From: Streptococcus pseudopneumoniae
GTDB lineage: Bacteria > Bacillota > Bacilli > Lactobacillales > Streptococcaceae
Reading direction: 5' to 3'
Assembly: GCF_001074975.1 (NCBI RefSeq)
Contig: NZ_JUUO01000009.1
Location: 1 to 37,886, forward strand
DNA length: 37,886 nt
The notes beneath the pieces were generated by a model that did not search any database, was not told the origin of the DNA, and saw nothing but the letters and a program-made list of their open reading frames with translations. Below are positions 7,816 to 17,235 of the stretch, in pieces. The position numbers and the translations under genes are program-made. Within the stretch, counting starts at the first letter, position 1, and every line of letters begins with the position of its first letter.

Positions 7816-9975
7816 ATGGGATTAAAACATCTTGAAGACGTAACTTACTTCCGTCTCAATAACGAAATCAACCGTCCTGTTAATGGACAAATCATGCTTC
7901 ATAAAGATAAGGAAGCCTTGGATGCCTTCTTTAAAGAAAATGTAGTTCCAAACACTATGGTTTTTGATTCAATCAAAGATAAAATCAACTACCTCATTGA
8001 ACACAACTACATCGAAACAGCCTTTATCAAGAAATACCGTCCAGAATTTTTGGAAGAATTGTCACAATTTATCAAAGACCAAAACTTCCAATTCAAGTCT
8101 TTCATGGCAGCTTATAAGTTTTATAATCAATATGCCTTAAAGACTAACGACGGTGAATACTATCTTGAAAGTATGGAAGACCGTGTCTTCTTTAACGCCC
8201 TTTATTTCGCTGATGGCAATGAAGCTGTTGCAATCGATATTGCCAATGAAATCATCCACCAACGCTACCAACCTGCTACTCCTTCCTTCTTGAATGCTGG
8301 ACGTGCGCGTCGTGGGGAGTTGGTATCTTGCTTCCTGATCCAAGTAACGGATGATATGAACTCTATCGGACGTTCTATTAACTCAGCTCTTCAGCTCTCA
8401 CGTATCGGTGGTGGTGTGGGAATTACCCTCAGCAACCTTCGTGAAGCTGGTGCACCTATCAAAGGCTATGAAGGAGCTGCTTCAGGTGTCGTTCCAGTAA
8501 TGAAGCTTTTCGAAGATAGCTTCTCTTACTCCAACCAATTGGGGCAACGTCAAGGTGCTGGGGTTGTTTACCTCAATGTCTTTCATCCAGATATCATCGC
8601 CTTCCTTTCAACTAAGAAAGAAAACGCCGATGAAAAAGTTCGTGTCAAGACCCTTTCGCTTGGTGTGGTGGTACCTGATAAATTCTACGAATTAGCACGT
8701 AAAAATGAAGAAATGTACCTCTTCAGCCCTTATTCTGTCGAAAAAGAGTATGGTGTACCTTTCAACTACATCGATATCACTGAAAAATACGATGAATTGG
8801 TCGCAAATCCAAATATCCGCAAGACAAAAATCAAGGCGCGTGATTTGGAAACTGAAATTTCTAAATTGCAACAGGAATCTGGCTATCCTTATGTCGTTAA
8901 CATCGATACTGCTAACCGTGCAAATCCAGTTGATGGTAAGATTATCATGAGTAACTTGTGTTCAGAGATTCTTCAAGTCCAAGAACCAAGCTTGATCAAC
9001 GATGCTCAAGAATTCCTTCAAATGGGAACAGACGTTTCATGTAACCTTGGTTCAACCAACGTGGTCAACATGATGACTTCACCTGACTTTGGTCGCTCAA
9101 TCCGTGCTATGGTTCGTGCCCTTACTTTCGTGACAGATAGTTCGCACATCGTAGCTGTTCCTACCATCGACCACGGAAATAGCCAAGCTCATACCTTTGG
9201 TCTTGGTGCCATGGGACTTCACAGCTACCTTGCCCAACAATTGATTGAATATGGATCGCCTGAGTCGGTTGAATTTACAAGCATCTACTTTATGCTTATG
9301 AACTACTGGACCTTGGTTGAGTCAAACAATATTGCACGTGAGCGTGGTATCACCTTCCACAACTTTGAAAAATCAGACTATGCTAACGGAAGCTACTTCA
9401 ACAAGTATATAACTGGCGAATTTGTTCCAAAATCAGACCGTGTTAAAGAACTCTTCAAAGATGTCTTTATCCCAAGTGCTGCTGACTGGGCTGAACTTCG
9501 CGACAAGGTGCAAGCATATGGTCTTTACCACCAAAACCGCCTTGCTGTAGCGCCAAATGGTTCTATCAGCTACATCAACGACGTTTCTGCTTCTATCCAC
9601 CCGATTACGCAACGTATCGAGGAACGCCAAGAGAAGAAAATCGGTAAAATCTACTACCCTGCTGCTGGCTTGTCAACAGATACTATTCCTTACTACACTT
9701 CTGCCTACGACATGGATATGCGTAAGGTGATTGATGTCTATGCTGCTGCAACTGAGCACGTGGACCAAGGACTTTCACTTACTCTCTTCATGCGTAGTGA
9801 CATTCCAAAAGGACTTTACGAATGGAAGAAAGAAAACAAACAAACGACACGTGACTTGTCTATCCTTCGTAACTATGCCTTTAACAAGGGTATCAAGTCT
9901 ATCTACTACGTCCGTACCTTTACAGATGATGGTGGAGAAGTCGGTGCTAACCAATGTGAAAGCTGTGTGATTTAA
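7816..9975 (+). CDS. nrdE: Class Ib ribonucleotide reductase alpha subunit NrdE
   Basis: NrdE reduces ribonucleoside diphosphates to deoxyribonucleotides. The 719-residue protein shows the catalytic residues: the redox pair Cys172 (ELVSCFL) and Cys409 (DVSCNLG), the thiyl-radical Cys382 with Asn380 and Glu384 in SNLCSEI, and the C-terminal shuttle cysteines 714 and 717 in CESCVI, reduced by NrdH. As expected for class Ib there is no N-terminal ATP-cone. The gene is followed by a terminator and a separate promoter for nrdF. Confidence 0.97.
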   Translation: MGLKHLEDVTYFRLNNEINRPVNGQIMLHKDKEALDAFFKENVVPNTMVFDSIKDKINYLIEHNYIETAFIKKYRPEFLEELSQFIKDQNFQFKSFMAAYKFYNQYALKTNDGEYYLESMEDRVFFNALYFADGNEAVAIDIANEIIHQRYQPATPSFLNAGRARRGELVSCFLIQVTDDMNSIGRSINSALQLSRIGGGVGITLSNLREAGAPIKGYEGAASGVVPVMKLFEDSFSYSNQLGQRQGAGVVYLNVFHPDIIAFLSTKKENADEKVRVKTLSLGVVVPDKFYELARKNEEMYLFSPYSVEKEYGVPFNYIDITEKYDELVANPNIRKTKIKARDLETEISKLQQESGYPYVVNIDTANRANPVDGKIIMSNLCSEILQVQEPSLINDAQEFLQMGTDVSCNLGSTNVVNMMTSPDFGRSIRAMVRALTFVTDSSHIVAVPTIDHGNSQAHTFGLGAMGLHSYLAQQLIEYGSPESVEFTSIYFMLMNYWTLVESNNIARERGITFHNFEKSDYANGSYFNKYITGEFVPKSDRVKELFKDVFIPSAADWAELRDKVQAYGLYHQNRLAVAPNGSISYINDVSASIHPITQRIEERQEKKIGKIYYPAAGLSTDTIPYYTSAYDMDMRKVIDVYAAATEHVDQGLSLTLFMRSDIPKGLYEWKKENKQTTRDLSILRNYAFNKGIKSIYYVRTFTDDGGEVGANQCESCVI

Positions 9976-10045
9976 TTCGTCGCTCAAAAGTATTACATTC
10001 ACTTAATCCATTAAACGTATTTTGCTGATAAAATCATGTAAGAAC

Positions 10046-10070
10046 AAAAAAGTCGGGCTTCCGACTTTTT
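10046..10070 (+). terminator. Intrinsic terminator between nrdE and nrdF
   Basis: AAAAAGTCGG / CCGACTTTTT is a perfect 10-bp inverted repeat with a GCTT loop, T-rich on its right arm. It separates nrdE from the nrdF promoter. Confidence 0.85.
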
Positions 10071-10092
10071 GTGCGATACTCCTCTAGAATTA

Positions 10093-10101
10093 TGATAAAA
10101 T
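10093..10101 (+). promoter_or_regulatory. Extended -10 promoter for nrdF
   Basis: TGATAAAAT is an extended -10 element 47 bp upstream of the nrdF start. The same TTATGATAAAATAG string also precedes lacR. No strong -35 is seen. Confidence 0.6.
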
Positions 10102-10148
10102 AGAAATAATTGTGAGCTCGCAATACTAAACACAGAAAGAGATTTCAA

Positions 10149-11111
10149 ATGGAAACTTACTACAAAGCCATTAACTGGAATGCCATCGAAGATGTCATCG
10201 ACAAATCAACTTGGGAAAAACTGACAGAGCAATTCTGGCTCGATACACGTATTCCCTTGTCAAATGACTTGGATGACTGGAGAAAGCTATCAAATGTAGA
10301 AAAAGACTTGGTTGGAAAAGTCTTTGGTGGTTTAACCCTTCTAGACACTATGCAATCTGAAACTGGGGTTCAAGCCCTTCGCGCGGACATCCGTACACCA
10401 CATGAGGAAGCTGTTTTCAATAACATCCAATTTATGGAATCTGTTCACGCTAAATCTTACTCTTCAATCTTCTCTACCTTGAATACTAAGGCTGAGATTG
10501 AAGAAATTTTCGAATGGACCAATACCAATCCTTACCTACAAAAGAAGGCTGAGATTGTTAACGAAATCTACCTAAACGGTAGCCCACTTGAAAAGAAAGT
10601 TGCCAGCGTCTTCCTCGAAACCTTCCTCTTCTACTCTGGTTTCTTCACTCCCCTCTACTATCTCGGTAACAACAAACTAGCCAACGTTGCGGAAATCATT
10701 AAATTGATCATTCGTGATGAGTCTGTTCACGGAACCTACATCGGTTATAAATTCCAACTTGGTTTCAATGAATTGCCTGAAGAAGAGCAAGAAAAACTCA
10801 AAGAATGGATGTACGACCTTCTCTACACTCTTTATGAAAACGAAGAAGGCTACACAGAAAGCCTCTATGATGGTGTTGGTTGGACGGAAGAAGTCAAAAC
10901 CTTCCTTCGCTACAATGCCAACAAGGCACTCATGAACCTGGGACAAGATCCACTCTTCCCAGATTCAGCAGATGATGTCAACCCAATCGTTATGAACGGT
11001 ATTTCAACAGGAACTTCCAACCACGACTTCTTCTCTCAAGTCGGAAATGGTTACCTCCTTGGTGAAGTTGAAGCCATGCAAGACGATGACTACAACTACG
11101 GTTTGGACTAA
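10149..11111 (+). CDS. nrdF: Class Ib ribonucleotide reductase beta subunit NrdF
   Basis: NrdF houses the dimetal-tyrosyl radical (Mn or Fe) that starts catalysis in NrdE. In its 320 residues the metal ligands can be read: Asp66, Glu97, His100, Glu157, Glu191 (RDESVH) and His194, with Tyr104 as the radical site. The flavodoxin NrdI, needed to assemble the Mn2-Y cofactor, is not in this window. The gene is separated from nrdE by 173 bp with terminator and promoter, so its expression can be set apart from nrdHE. A strong terminator follows. Confidence 0.97.
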   Translation: METYYKAINWNAIEDVIDKSTWEKLTEQFWLDTRIPLSNDLDDWRKLSNVEKDLVGKVFGGLTLLDTMQSETGVQALRADIRTPHEEAVFNNIQFMESVHAKSYSSIFSTLNTKAEIEEIFEWTNTNPYLQKKAEIVNEIYLNGSPLEKKVASVFLETFLFYSGFFTPLYYLGNNKLANVAEIIKLIIRDESVHGTYIGYKFQLGFNELPEEEQEKLKEWMYDLLYTLYENEEGYTESLYDGVGWTEEVKTFLRYNANKALMNLGQDPLFPDSADDVNPIVMNGISTGTSNHDFFSQVGNGYLLGEVEAMQDDDYNYGLD

Positions 11112-11136
11112 TTCAATTATCCCAGAACTGATAACA

Positions 11137-11178
11137 AATATCATGGTTTGTTTAAAACAACCATGATATTTTTGTTTT
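11137..11178 (+). terminator. Intrinsic terminator after nrdF
   Basis: ATATCATGGTT and AACCATGATAT form a perfect 11-bp stem with a loop of about 10 bases, followed by TTTTGTTTTTG. Confidence 0.88.
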
Positions 11179-11199
11179 TGTTTTCTTTTGTTTTTTAAA

Positions 11200-11232
11200 T
11201 TGATTGATTGATTGAATACTTTATGATAAAAT
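11200..11232 (+). promoter_or_regulatory. lacR promoter with TTGA tetranucleotide repeats
   Basis: An extended -10 TGATAAAAT (11224-11232) lies downstream of about four tandem copies of TTGA (from about 11200), each of which can serve as part of a TTGATT -35 element. The lacR ribosome binding site GAGGTGA follows. Confidence 0.6.
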
Positions 11233-11257
11233 AGTAATAGAAATAGAGGTGATAACG

Positions 11258-12025
11258 ATGCTAAAGCAGGAAAAACTAGATAATATTCTAGAAACGGTAA
11301 ATACAAAGGGAACTATTACTGTCAAAGAAATCATGACTCGCTTGAATGTGTCTGATATGACTGCTAGACGCTACTTGCAAGAGTTAGCAGACAAGGATTT
11401 ACTTGTTCGGGTGCACGGGGGAGCTGAAAAAATTCGCACAGGTTCCATTTTAAACAATGAACGTTCCAATATCGAGAAACAAAGCTTACAGATTGCAGAA
11501 AAACAAGAAATCAGCCGTTTTGCAGGCCATTTAATTGATGAGGGTGAAACTATTTTTATCGGCCCTGGTACAACTTTGGAATCTTTTGCTCGTGAACTTC
11601 CAATTGATAATATTCGTGTTGTAACAAACAGTTTACCAGTCTTTCTCATCTTAAACGAACGAAAACTAACAGACTTGATTTTAATTGGTGGAAACTACCG
11701 CTCTATCACTGGAGCCTTTGTGGGAACACTAACCTTGCAAAACTTAGCCAATCTTCAATTTTCTAAAGCTTTCGTTAGCTGTAATGGTATTCAGGACAAT
11801 GCGATTGCGACCTTCAGCGAAGAGGAAGGTGAATCCCAACGCATCGCCCTCAATAATTCCAATAAAAAATACTTACTAGCTGACAATAGTAAGTTCAATA
11901 AATTTGATTTCTATACCTTCTACAATATCTCTGATATTGATACCGTCGTTTCAGACTCTAAACTGAGCAAAGAAACCTTCGAACAACTTTCAAAACAAAC
12001 AAAAATTATTCTTTCTAAACCATAA
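11258..12025 (+). CDS. lacR: DeoR-family lactose phosphotransferase system repressor
   Basis: This DeoR-family repressor has an N-terminal winged helix-turn-helix (residues about 5-55: ITVKEIMTRLNVSDMTARRYLQELADKDLLVRVHGGA) and a sugar-phosphate sensing DeoRC domain (ISRFAGHLIDEGETIFIGPGTT, then FVSCNGI). In related species LacR represses the tagatose pathway operon and is released by tagatose-6-phosphate. Linkage to lacG/E/F/T/ABCD supports the symbol. ATG 11258 is preferred over the in-frame GTG at 11249 because AGAGGTGA is then well spaced; this gives 255 residues. It is convergent with the lac operon and ends at a shared terminator. Confidence 0.88.
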   Translation: MLKQEKLDNILETVNTKGTITVKEIMTRLNVSDMTARRYLQELADKDLLVRVHGGAEKIRTGSILNNERSNIEKQSLQIAEKQEISRFAGHLIDEGETIFIGPGTTLESFARELPIDNIRVVTNSLPVFLILNERKLTDLILIGGNYRSITGAFVGTLTLQNLANLQFSKAFVSCNGIQDNAIATFSEEEGESQRIALNNSNKKYLLADNSKFNKFDFYTFYNISDIDTVVSDSKLSKETFEQLSKQTKIILSKP

Positions 12026-12031
12026 AACTAT

Positions 12032-12055
12032 CCCCACCGATTGGTGGGGATTTTT
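12032..12055. terminator. Bidirectional terminator between lacR and the lac operon end
   Basis: CCCCACC-GATT-GGTGGGG is a perfect 7-bp GC-rich stem followed by ATTTTT on the plus strand. It lies 6 bp after lacR and is also downstream of the minus-strand lac operon. Confidence 0.88.
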
Positions 12056-12076
12056 ACAAAGAGTTTCCTAGATTAT

Positions 12077-12334
12077 TTATGATTGTTGAAACGGCATAAA
12101 ATCTGAATCAAAGGAGATATTATCCCGTTCTTCAGGACTGATAAAATTTAAAAAGATATTTTGAAATTCTTCAATCTCATAATCTGAATGGCAAATCCAT
12201 TCTTTACCAGTAGAGACATACCATTTCCCAAGTTTTTTCAGCTCCTCATTAGTCAAACAAGGTATTTGAGAACATTTATCAAAATTGATAATATAAACTT
12301 TTTCATAAATAGATTGGATAAAATCTTTGAACAT
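12077..12334 (-). CDS. Hypothetical small acidic protein at the lac operon end
   Basis: I do not recognise this family. The protein has 85 residues from ATG 12334 (an upstream in-frame GTG at 12346 overlaps the likely ribosome binding site GTGAGG and is less likely). It is acidic and aromatic-rich with no signal peptide or membrane segment; visible segments are MFKDFIQSIYEKVYIINFDK, TNEELKKLGKWYVST and SPEERDNISFDSDFMPF. It starts 41 bp after the lacG stop codon on the same strand with no terminator between, so it is probably co-transcribed with lactose genes. Whether it has a role in lactose use is unknown. Confidence 0.65.
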   Translation of the reverse strand: MFKDFIQSIYEKVYIINFDKCSQIPCLTNEELKKLGKWYVSTGKEWICHSDYEIEEFQNIFLNFISPEERDNISFDSDFMPFQQS

Positions 12335-12375
12335 CTTTTGCCTCACTATAATTCTATATCTAATTACTAATTCTA

Positions 12376-13791
<1,416 letters not shown>

Positions 13792-13803
13792 CTATTTCTT
13801 GAT

Positions 13804-13862
13804 TTAAATAAAGTAAAAGTGAGAGGAGAGGAGTCAGTGAGCCATCCTTCTCCATCTCACTT
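13804..13862 (-). terminator. Terminator-like hairpin between lacE and lacG
   Basis: Read on the minus strand, AAGTGAGA-T-GGAGA pairs with TCTCC-TCTCACTT (13-bp stem with one bulged base, long loop), followed by an imperfect T tract TTACTTTATTT. It lies 22 bp upstream of lacG and could lower lacG transcription or stabilise the processed lacG message. Activity is inferred only from structure. Confidence 0.5.
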
Positions 13863-13877
13863 CTTGTACCAAGTCAC

Positions 13878-14125
13878 CGAATTGTGACATGAGGAGGTAA
13901 AAACGATATCTTTTTACCGACGAATTAACAAGGCGATTAGGAAATTCGCCATAGCGATTTCCGTAACGAGAGGAAACTGTTTTATAGTCCCTATCGTTAA
14001 TCGAATTGTGACATGAGGAGGTAAAAACGATATCTTTTTACTGACGAATTAACAAGGCGATTAGGAAATTCGCCATAGCGATTTCCGTAACGAGAGGAGA
14101 CTGTTTCACAGTCCCTATCGTTAAT
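13878..14125 (-). repeat. Tandem duplication of a 124-bp structured unit
   Basis: Two head-to-tail copies, 13878-14001 and 14002-14125, differ at only about four positions, and a third partial start CGAATTG follows at 14126. On the lacE strand each unit begins with the final codons of lacE (CAATTCGATTAA). It contains the hairpins GACTGT-GAA-ACAGTC (perfect only in the lacE-proximal copy), GGAAATCGC-TATG-GCGAATTTCC, and GTAAAAA-GATATCG-TTTTTAC. CGATTAAC and GTTAATTCG could close a larger stem. It may be a known family such as SPRITE, or a local duplication. It fills the 338-bp gap between lacE and lacG. Confidence 0.85.
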
Positions 14126-15812
14126 CGAATTGAGCTTGTACGAATGCAAGAGCACCTTTTCCATCACGAGTTAATTTGATGTATTGAGCTCCCTCTGTTT
14201 TCGCAAGTTTAATATCGAGTTTATCTGTTTCTGCTTTCATATCTTCAAAGTTTGAAGCAACTTGAGGAGCAAGGATAACTAAATCAAACTCTGGCAACAT
14301 TTCACGGTGAGCACCATAACCACCTGCTGCTGCTTTCACAGGAACATTGTACTCTGCAGCTGCCTTGTTCAAAGCATTAGCAAGAAGTCCACTTGTACCC
14401 CCACCAGCACAGAGAACGAGGACATTTGTTTCTTCAGTGATGGTATTTTGTGCTGCATCGACACCCGCTTTTTCAAGAATAGCATCCGCTTTTGCAGTAT
14501 TGAAGTTTGCAACAACTTTTTCTTTCAATTCATCATTAGACTTACCTGAACGTTCTTCTTCAAGAATTTGTTCATCATATACTTTAAGGAATGGATAGTA
14601 AATGACTACGTCAACCACGATTAGAAGAGCAGCAAGAATGAATGATAGAACTTGGAAGTTAGTACCAAGAACTAGACCTAGTGGAGCTGGAGTTGTCCAT
14701 GGTAGATTAGCAGTAAATGAGTTCATTCCAAGAGTTTCAATAAAGAATTTAAAGATCCATACGTTTGCGATTGGAGCAAAAATAAATGGAATGAAGAAAA
14801 TCGGGTTCAATACAAGTGGTGCACCAAACAAGATTGGTTCATTTACACCGAAGAAGGTAGGAACTACTGAAGCACGTCCGATTGCACGGTTACGTTTTGA
14901 TTTTGTTAACCACATGAACATGAAAGGAACAACCAGTGTCGCACCAGTACCACCCATGGTAACGATAAACATTTGTGTACCAGAAGTAAGAATCTTGTCA
15001 GCGTGCATACCTTGTTGGAGAAGGTTCAAGTTGACTTCGGCATTGGCATAGGTAATTGCTGCGATAGCAGGCTCAACGATAGATGGACCGTGAATCCCAA
15101 CAAACCAGAAGAAGGCAAAAGCACCAAAGATAATGGTAATACCAAGGTATCCGTCTGCTGCTGAGAATAATGGTGCAAAGAATTTACCGATTGATTCTGC
15201 AACACTAGAACCAACAAAATGACGAGCTAGTAAATCAAGAGCATAAAGTGAAACAACTGAGAGAGTGAATGGAATCACATCTTTAAAGACTTGTGAAATA
15301 TTTGGTGGAACTTCGTCAGGCATACGAATAGTGACGTTGTTCTTAACACAAACCTTATAGATTGCTACGGTAACAAAGGCTGCAAGGAAGGCTGAAAGCA
15401 AACCTTTTGTCCCCAAGAATCCAGTAGCTAGACCATTTTCGATAGGATCAGCTGCCAACATTAACAAACCGACAATCGCTGCCAACAGTGTTGACATATA
15501 GTTGATTTGATTGGTTTTCTCCATGCTACGGTTTACTGAGTCGGTCAATGACTTAGCTGTTGTACCAGCTACCAAGAGAGCCAGAATACCCATAGAATAG
15601 CTATAAGGTTTCATCAGAAAGGCTACAACTTCATCAGACCATTTAAAGCCCCATGAGTTTGGTACAAAGGCAATCAAGATAAAGATACTTGAGAAGAGAA
15701 TAACAGGCATACCTGCAATGAAACCATCACGAATAGCACGAAGATAGATATTACGAGATAATTTCTCAAAGAAAGGTTTTCCTTTCTCGATAAATGCAAT
15801 TAGTTTATTCAT
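14121..15812 (-). CDS. lacE: Lactose-specific PTS transporter EIICB
   Basis: LacE transports lactose across the membrane and phosphorylates it. The 563 residues comprise an N-terminal EIIC domain with many hydrophobic segments (about 1-430) and a C-terminal EIIB domain whose phosphorylated Cys468 lies in [12 protein letters not shown]. The EIIC motif [18 protein letters not shown] is present. The start overlaps the lacF stop codon by one base (TAATG). The 3' end is unusual: the last codons FD-stop are part of a 124-bp unit duplicated downstream, so vestigial copies of the lacE end lie after the gene. Confidence 0.97.
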   Translation of the reverse strand: MNKLIAFIEKGKPFFEKLSRNIYLRAIRDGFIAGMPVILFSSIFILIAFVPNSWGFKWSDEVVAFLMKPYSYSMGILALLVAGTTAKSLTDSVNRSMEKTNQINYMSTLLAAIVGLLMLAADPIENGLATGFLGTKGLLSAFLAAFVTVAIYKVCVKNNVTIRMPDEVPPNISQVFKDVIPFTLSVVSLYALDLLARHFVGSSVAESIGKFFAPLFSAADGYLGITIIFGAFAFFWFVGIHGPSIVEPAIAAITYANAEVNLNLLQQGMHADKILTSGTQMFIVTMGGTGATLVVPFMFMWLTKSKRNRAIGRASVVPTFFGVNEPILFGAPLVLNPIFFIPFIFAPIANVWIFKFFIETLGMNSFTANLPWTTPAPLGLVLGTNFQVLSFILAALLIVVDVVIYYPFLKVYDEQILEEERSGKSNDELKEKVVANFNTAKADAILEKAGVDAAQNTITEETNVLVLCAGGGTSGLLANALNKAAAEYNVPVKAAAGGYGAHREMLPEFDLVILAPQVASNFEDMKAETDKLDIKLAKTEGAQYIKLTRDGKGALAFVQAQFD

Positions 15813-16129
15813 TATTTAACTCCTCTCTTATAGAGCTCAATTAAATGGTGCATCAAATCTTTTAACAAGATAGTTGTCATCAAGTGATCTTGACCATGCA
15901 TCATGGTCACACTATAAGCCAAATCCTCGCCAGCCGCTTCCTTAGTCAATAGACTTGTTTGCGCGTGGTGAGCCTCTGCGATACAGCTATTAGCTTCCTC
16001 TACCAGAGCGTCCGCTTTTTCAAAATCACCAGCTTCAGCAGCCTTCAAGGCTTCCAATAGTTTTGAACGAGCATCGCCAGCATAGGCTACGATTTCAAAA
16101 CCTAACAATGTTACTTCTTCTCTATTCAT
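15812..16129 (-). CDS. lacF: Lactose-specific PTS EIIA component
   Basis: LacF receives phosphate from HPr and passes it to the EIIB domain of LacE. The 105-residue helical protein has the trimeric EIIA-Lac pattern; the active His78 sits in [11 protein letters not shown] and the [10 protein letters not shown] segment is also characteristic. It starts 35 bp after lacT and is translationally coupled to lacE. Confidence 0.97.
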   Translation of the reverse strand: MNREEVTLLGFEIVAYAGDARSKLLEALKAAEAGDFEKADALVEEANSCIAEAHHAQTSLLTKEAAGEDLAYSVTMMHGQDHLMTTILLKDLMHHLIELYKRGVK

Positions 16130-16164
16130 GATAGAATTCTCCTTATATAGTTTTTAATAAATTT

Positions 16165-17001
16165 TTATGACAATAAACGTTGGATATGTAGAACAAGATA
16201 AACTCGTTCACTTTTATACAAATCAAGACCCGTATGTTGCGTAATCACATCATAGATTTTGGAACCAATCTCAAAGGCTTTTGGATAAGATTGTTTAATA
16301 TGATCTTCCATATCCAGAAGTGATTGGTTATCATCTCTAGATCTGTCTAAATAATCCAAGAAATAATTCAAATGAATCATAAAACGATCATAGAAATGAT
16401 TATTCTCTTTAGTTCGTTGAATTGCATACCCCTTTAGCACTTCTTCAACATTGCTGAGAATTTCTTTCCTCTTATCAATCGACTCCACAACTTCCACTTC
16501 ATTTTCACCTTCGGCATTAATGAAATGATAAGCAATCCGAATAATTTCGTCCTCAGGAAAATGATCCGCTAGCTTCTGACGGTAAATTTCAAAAGCTTCA
16601 TTTGCGATTTGAAAAGCGACAGGATACTTAGTGGAAATATCTGGCAGATTACTATCCTTGTACCTTCCTTGTGCTAGAGCTTGGTAAGAACAGTAAATAT
16701 GGTCTGTCAAGGTTACGTAAAGATATTCTTGAATCGGATAATGATATTTCTTTGATAGCTTATCAATGATTTCATAGGTCACTGTGATAAAATCAAGCGG
16801 AACATCTTTGAGAAGAGCCATAAAGTTTTCTCTGGACTCTTCGGTCTTCATCCGAAAGATTTTCTCAACCTGCTGTTCAGCAATCAAATCTCCCTTCTTC
16901 TTTCCAAATGCAATCCCCTTACCAATTACAATCGCTTCTTCTCCTTTATCATTTCTGACAAGCGAGACATTGTGATTCATTGGATTTAGAATTCGATACA
17001 T
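16165..17001 (-). CDS. lacT: BglG-family transcriptional antiterminator LacT
   Basis: LacT has an N-terminal RNA-binding CAT domain (residues about 1-55, NHNVSLVRNDKGEEAIVIGKGIAFGKKKGD) followed by two PTS regulation domains (PRD1 about 65-170, PRD2 about 175-278) with conserved histidines, for example at the YRQKLADHFPEDEI and YDVITQHTG segments. It is expected to bind the RAT sequence in its own leader and prevent formation of the terminator there, when lactose PTS activity leaves it in the active phosphorylation state. It is first in the lacT-lacF-lacE-lacG unit. ATG 17001 with AGGAGG is a firm start. Confidence 0.93.
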   Translation of the reverse strand: MYRILNPMNHNVSLVRNDKGEEAIVIGKGIAFGKKKGDLIAEQQVEKIFRMKTEESRENFMALLKDVPLDFITVTYEIIDKLSKKYHYPIQEYLYVTLTDHIYCSYQALAQGRYKDSNLPDISTKYPVAFQIANEAFEIYRQKLADHFPEDEIIRIAYHFINAEGENEVEVVESIDKRKEILSNVEEVLKGYAIQRTKENNHFYDRFMIHLNYFLDYLDRSRDDNQSLLDMEDHIKQSYPKAFEIGSKIYDVITQHTGLDLYKSERVYLVLHIQRLLS

Positions 17002-17038
17002 GTCAACCTCCTTTTATATCTTAAAGGTATATGAGTAC

Positions 17039-17094
17039 AAAAAATGACCACAAATGAACTAGAAAATCATCCGATTTCTAATTCACCTGTGATC
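17039..17094 (-). terminator. Leader terminator of lacTFEG, target of LacT antitermination
   Basis: On the minus strand GATCACAGGTGAATTAGAAA pairs imperfectly with TTTCTAGTTCATTTGTGGTC, a stem of about 20 bp, followed by ATTTTTTG. It lies between the promoter and lacT and overlaps the RAT-like sequence at its base, the standard arrangement for BglG-type control. Confidence 0.88.
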
Positions 17095-17121
17095 ATGCCT
17101 AATATTACTTAGTAACACTCA
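17090..17121 (-). promoter_or_regulatory. RAT-like antiterminator site for LacT
   Basis: Minus-strand sequence TGTTACTAAGTAATATTAGG followed by CATGATC resembles the ribonucleic antiterminator of BglG/LicT/LacT systems (TGTTACT ... AGGCA). It partly overlaps the left base of the terminator stem, so the two structures would be mutually exclusive. Confidence 0.75.
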
Positions 17122-17143
17122 CCTTGTATTAACTTGTGATTTA

Positions 17144-17180
17144 AGTATAGCACAAGTAAGTTGTTTTGTAAACCTTTACA
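17144..17180 (-). promoter_or_regulatory. lacT promoter with overlapping cre-like palindrome
   Basis: On the minus strand -35 TTTACA (plus 17167-17172) and -10 TATACT (17144-17149) have a 17-bp spacer. The palindrome TGTAAAGGTTTACA (17167-17180) covers the -35; it resembles a CcpA cre site except for GG in place of CG at the centre, and would explain glucose repression. Confidence 0.72.
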
Positions 17181-17235
17181 TACAACTTTTTTTAAAAATT
17201 TTTTAGACTCATGTTCTTAACCTAGGAGGACTTTC

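Noticed and set aside
13878-14125. Possible CRISPR array
   Set aside because: Only two long adjacent copies with no spacers between them and no cas genes; it is a tandem duplication.
14602-15051. 149-residue plus-strand frame inside lacE
   Set aside because: Shadow of the lacE coding sequence; no start signal or recognisable domain.
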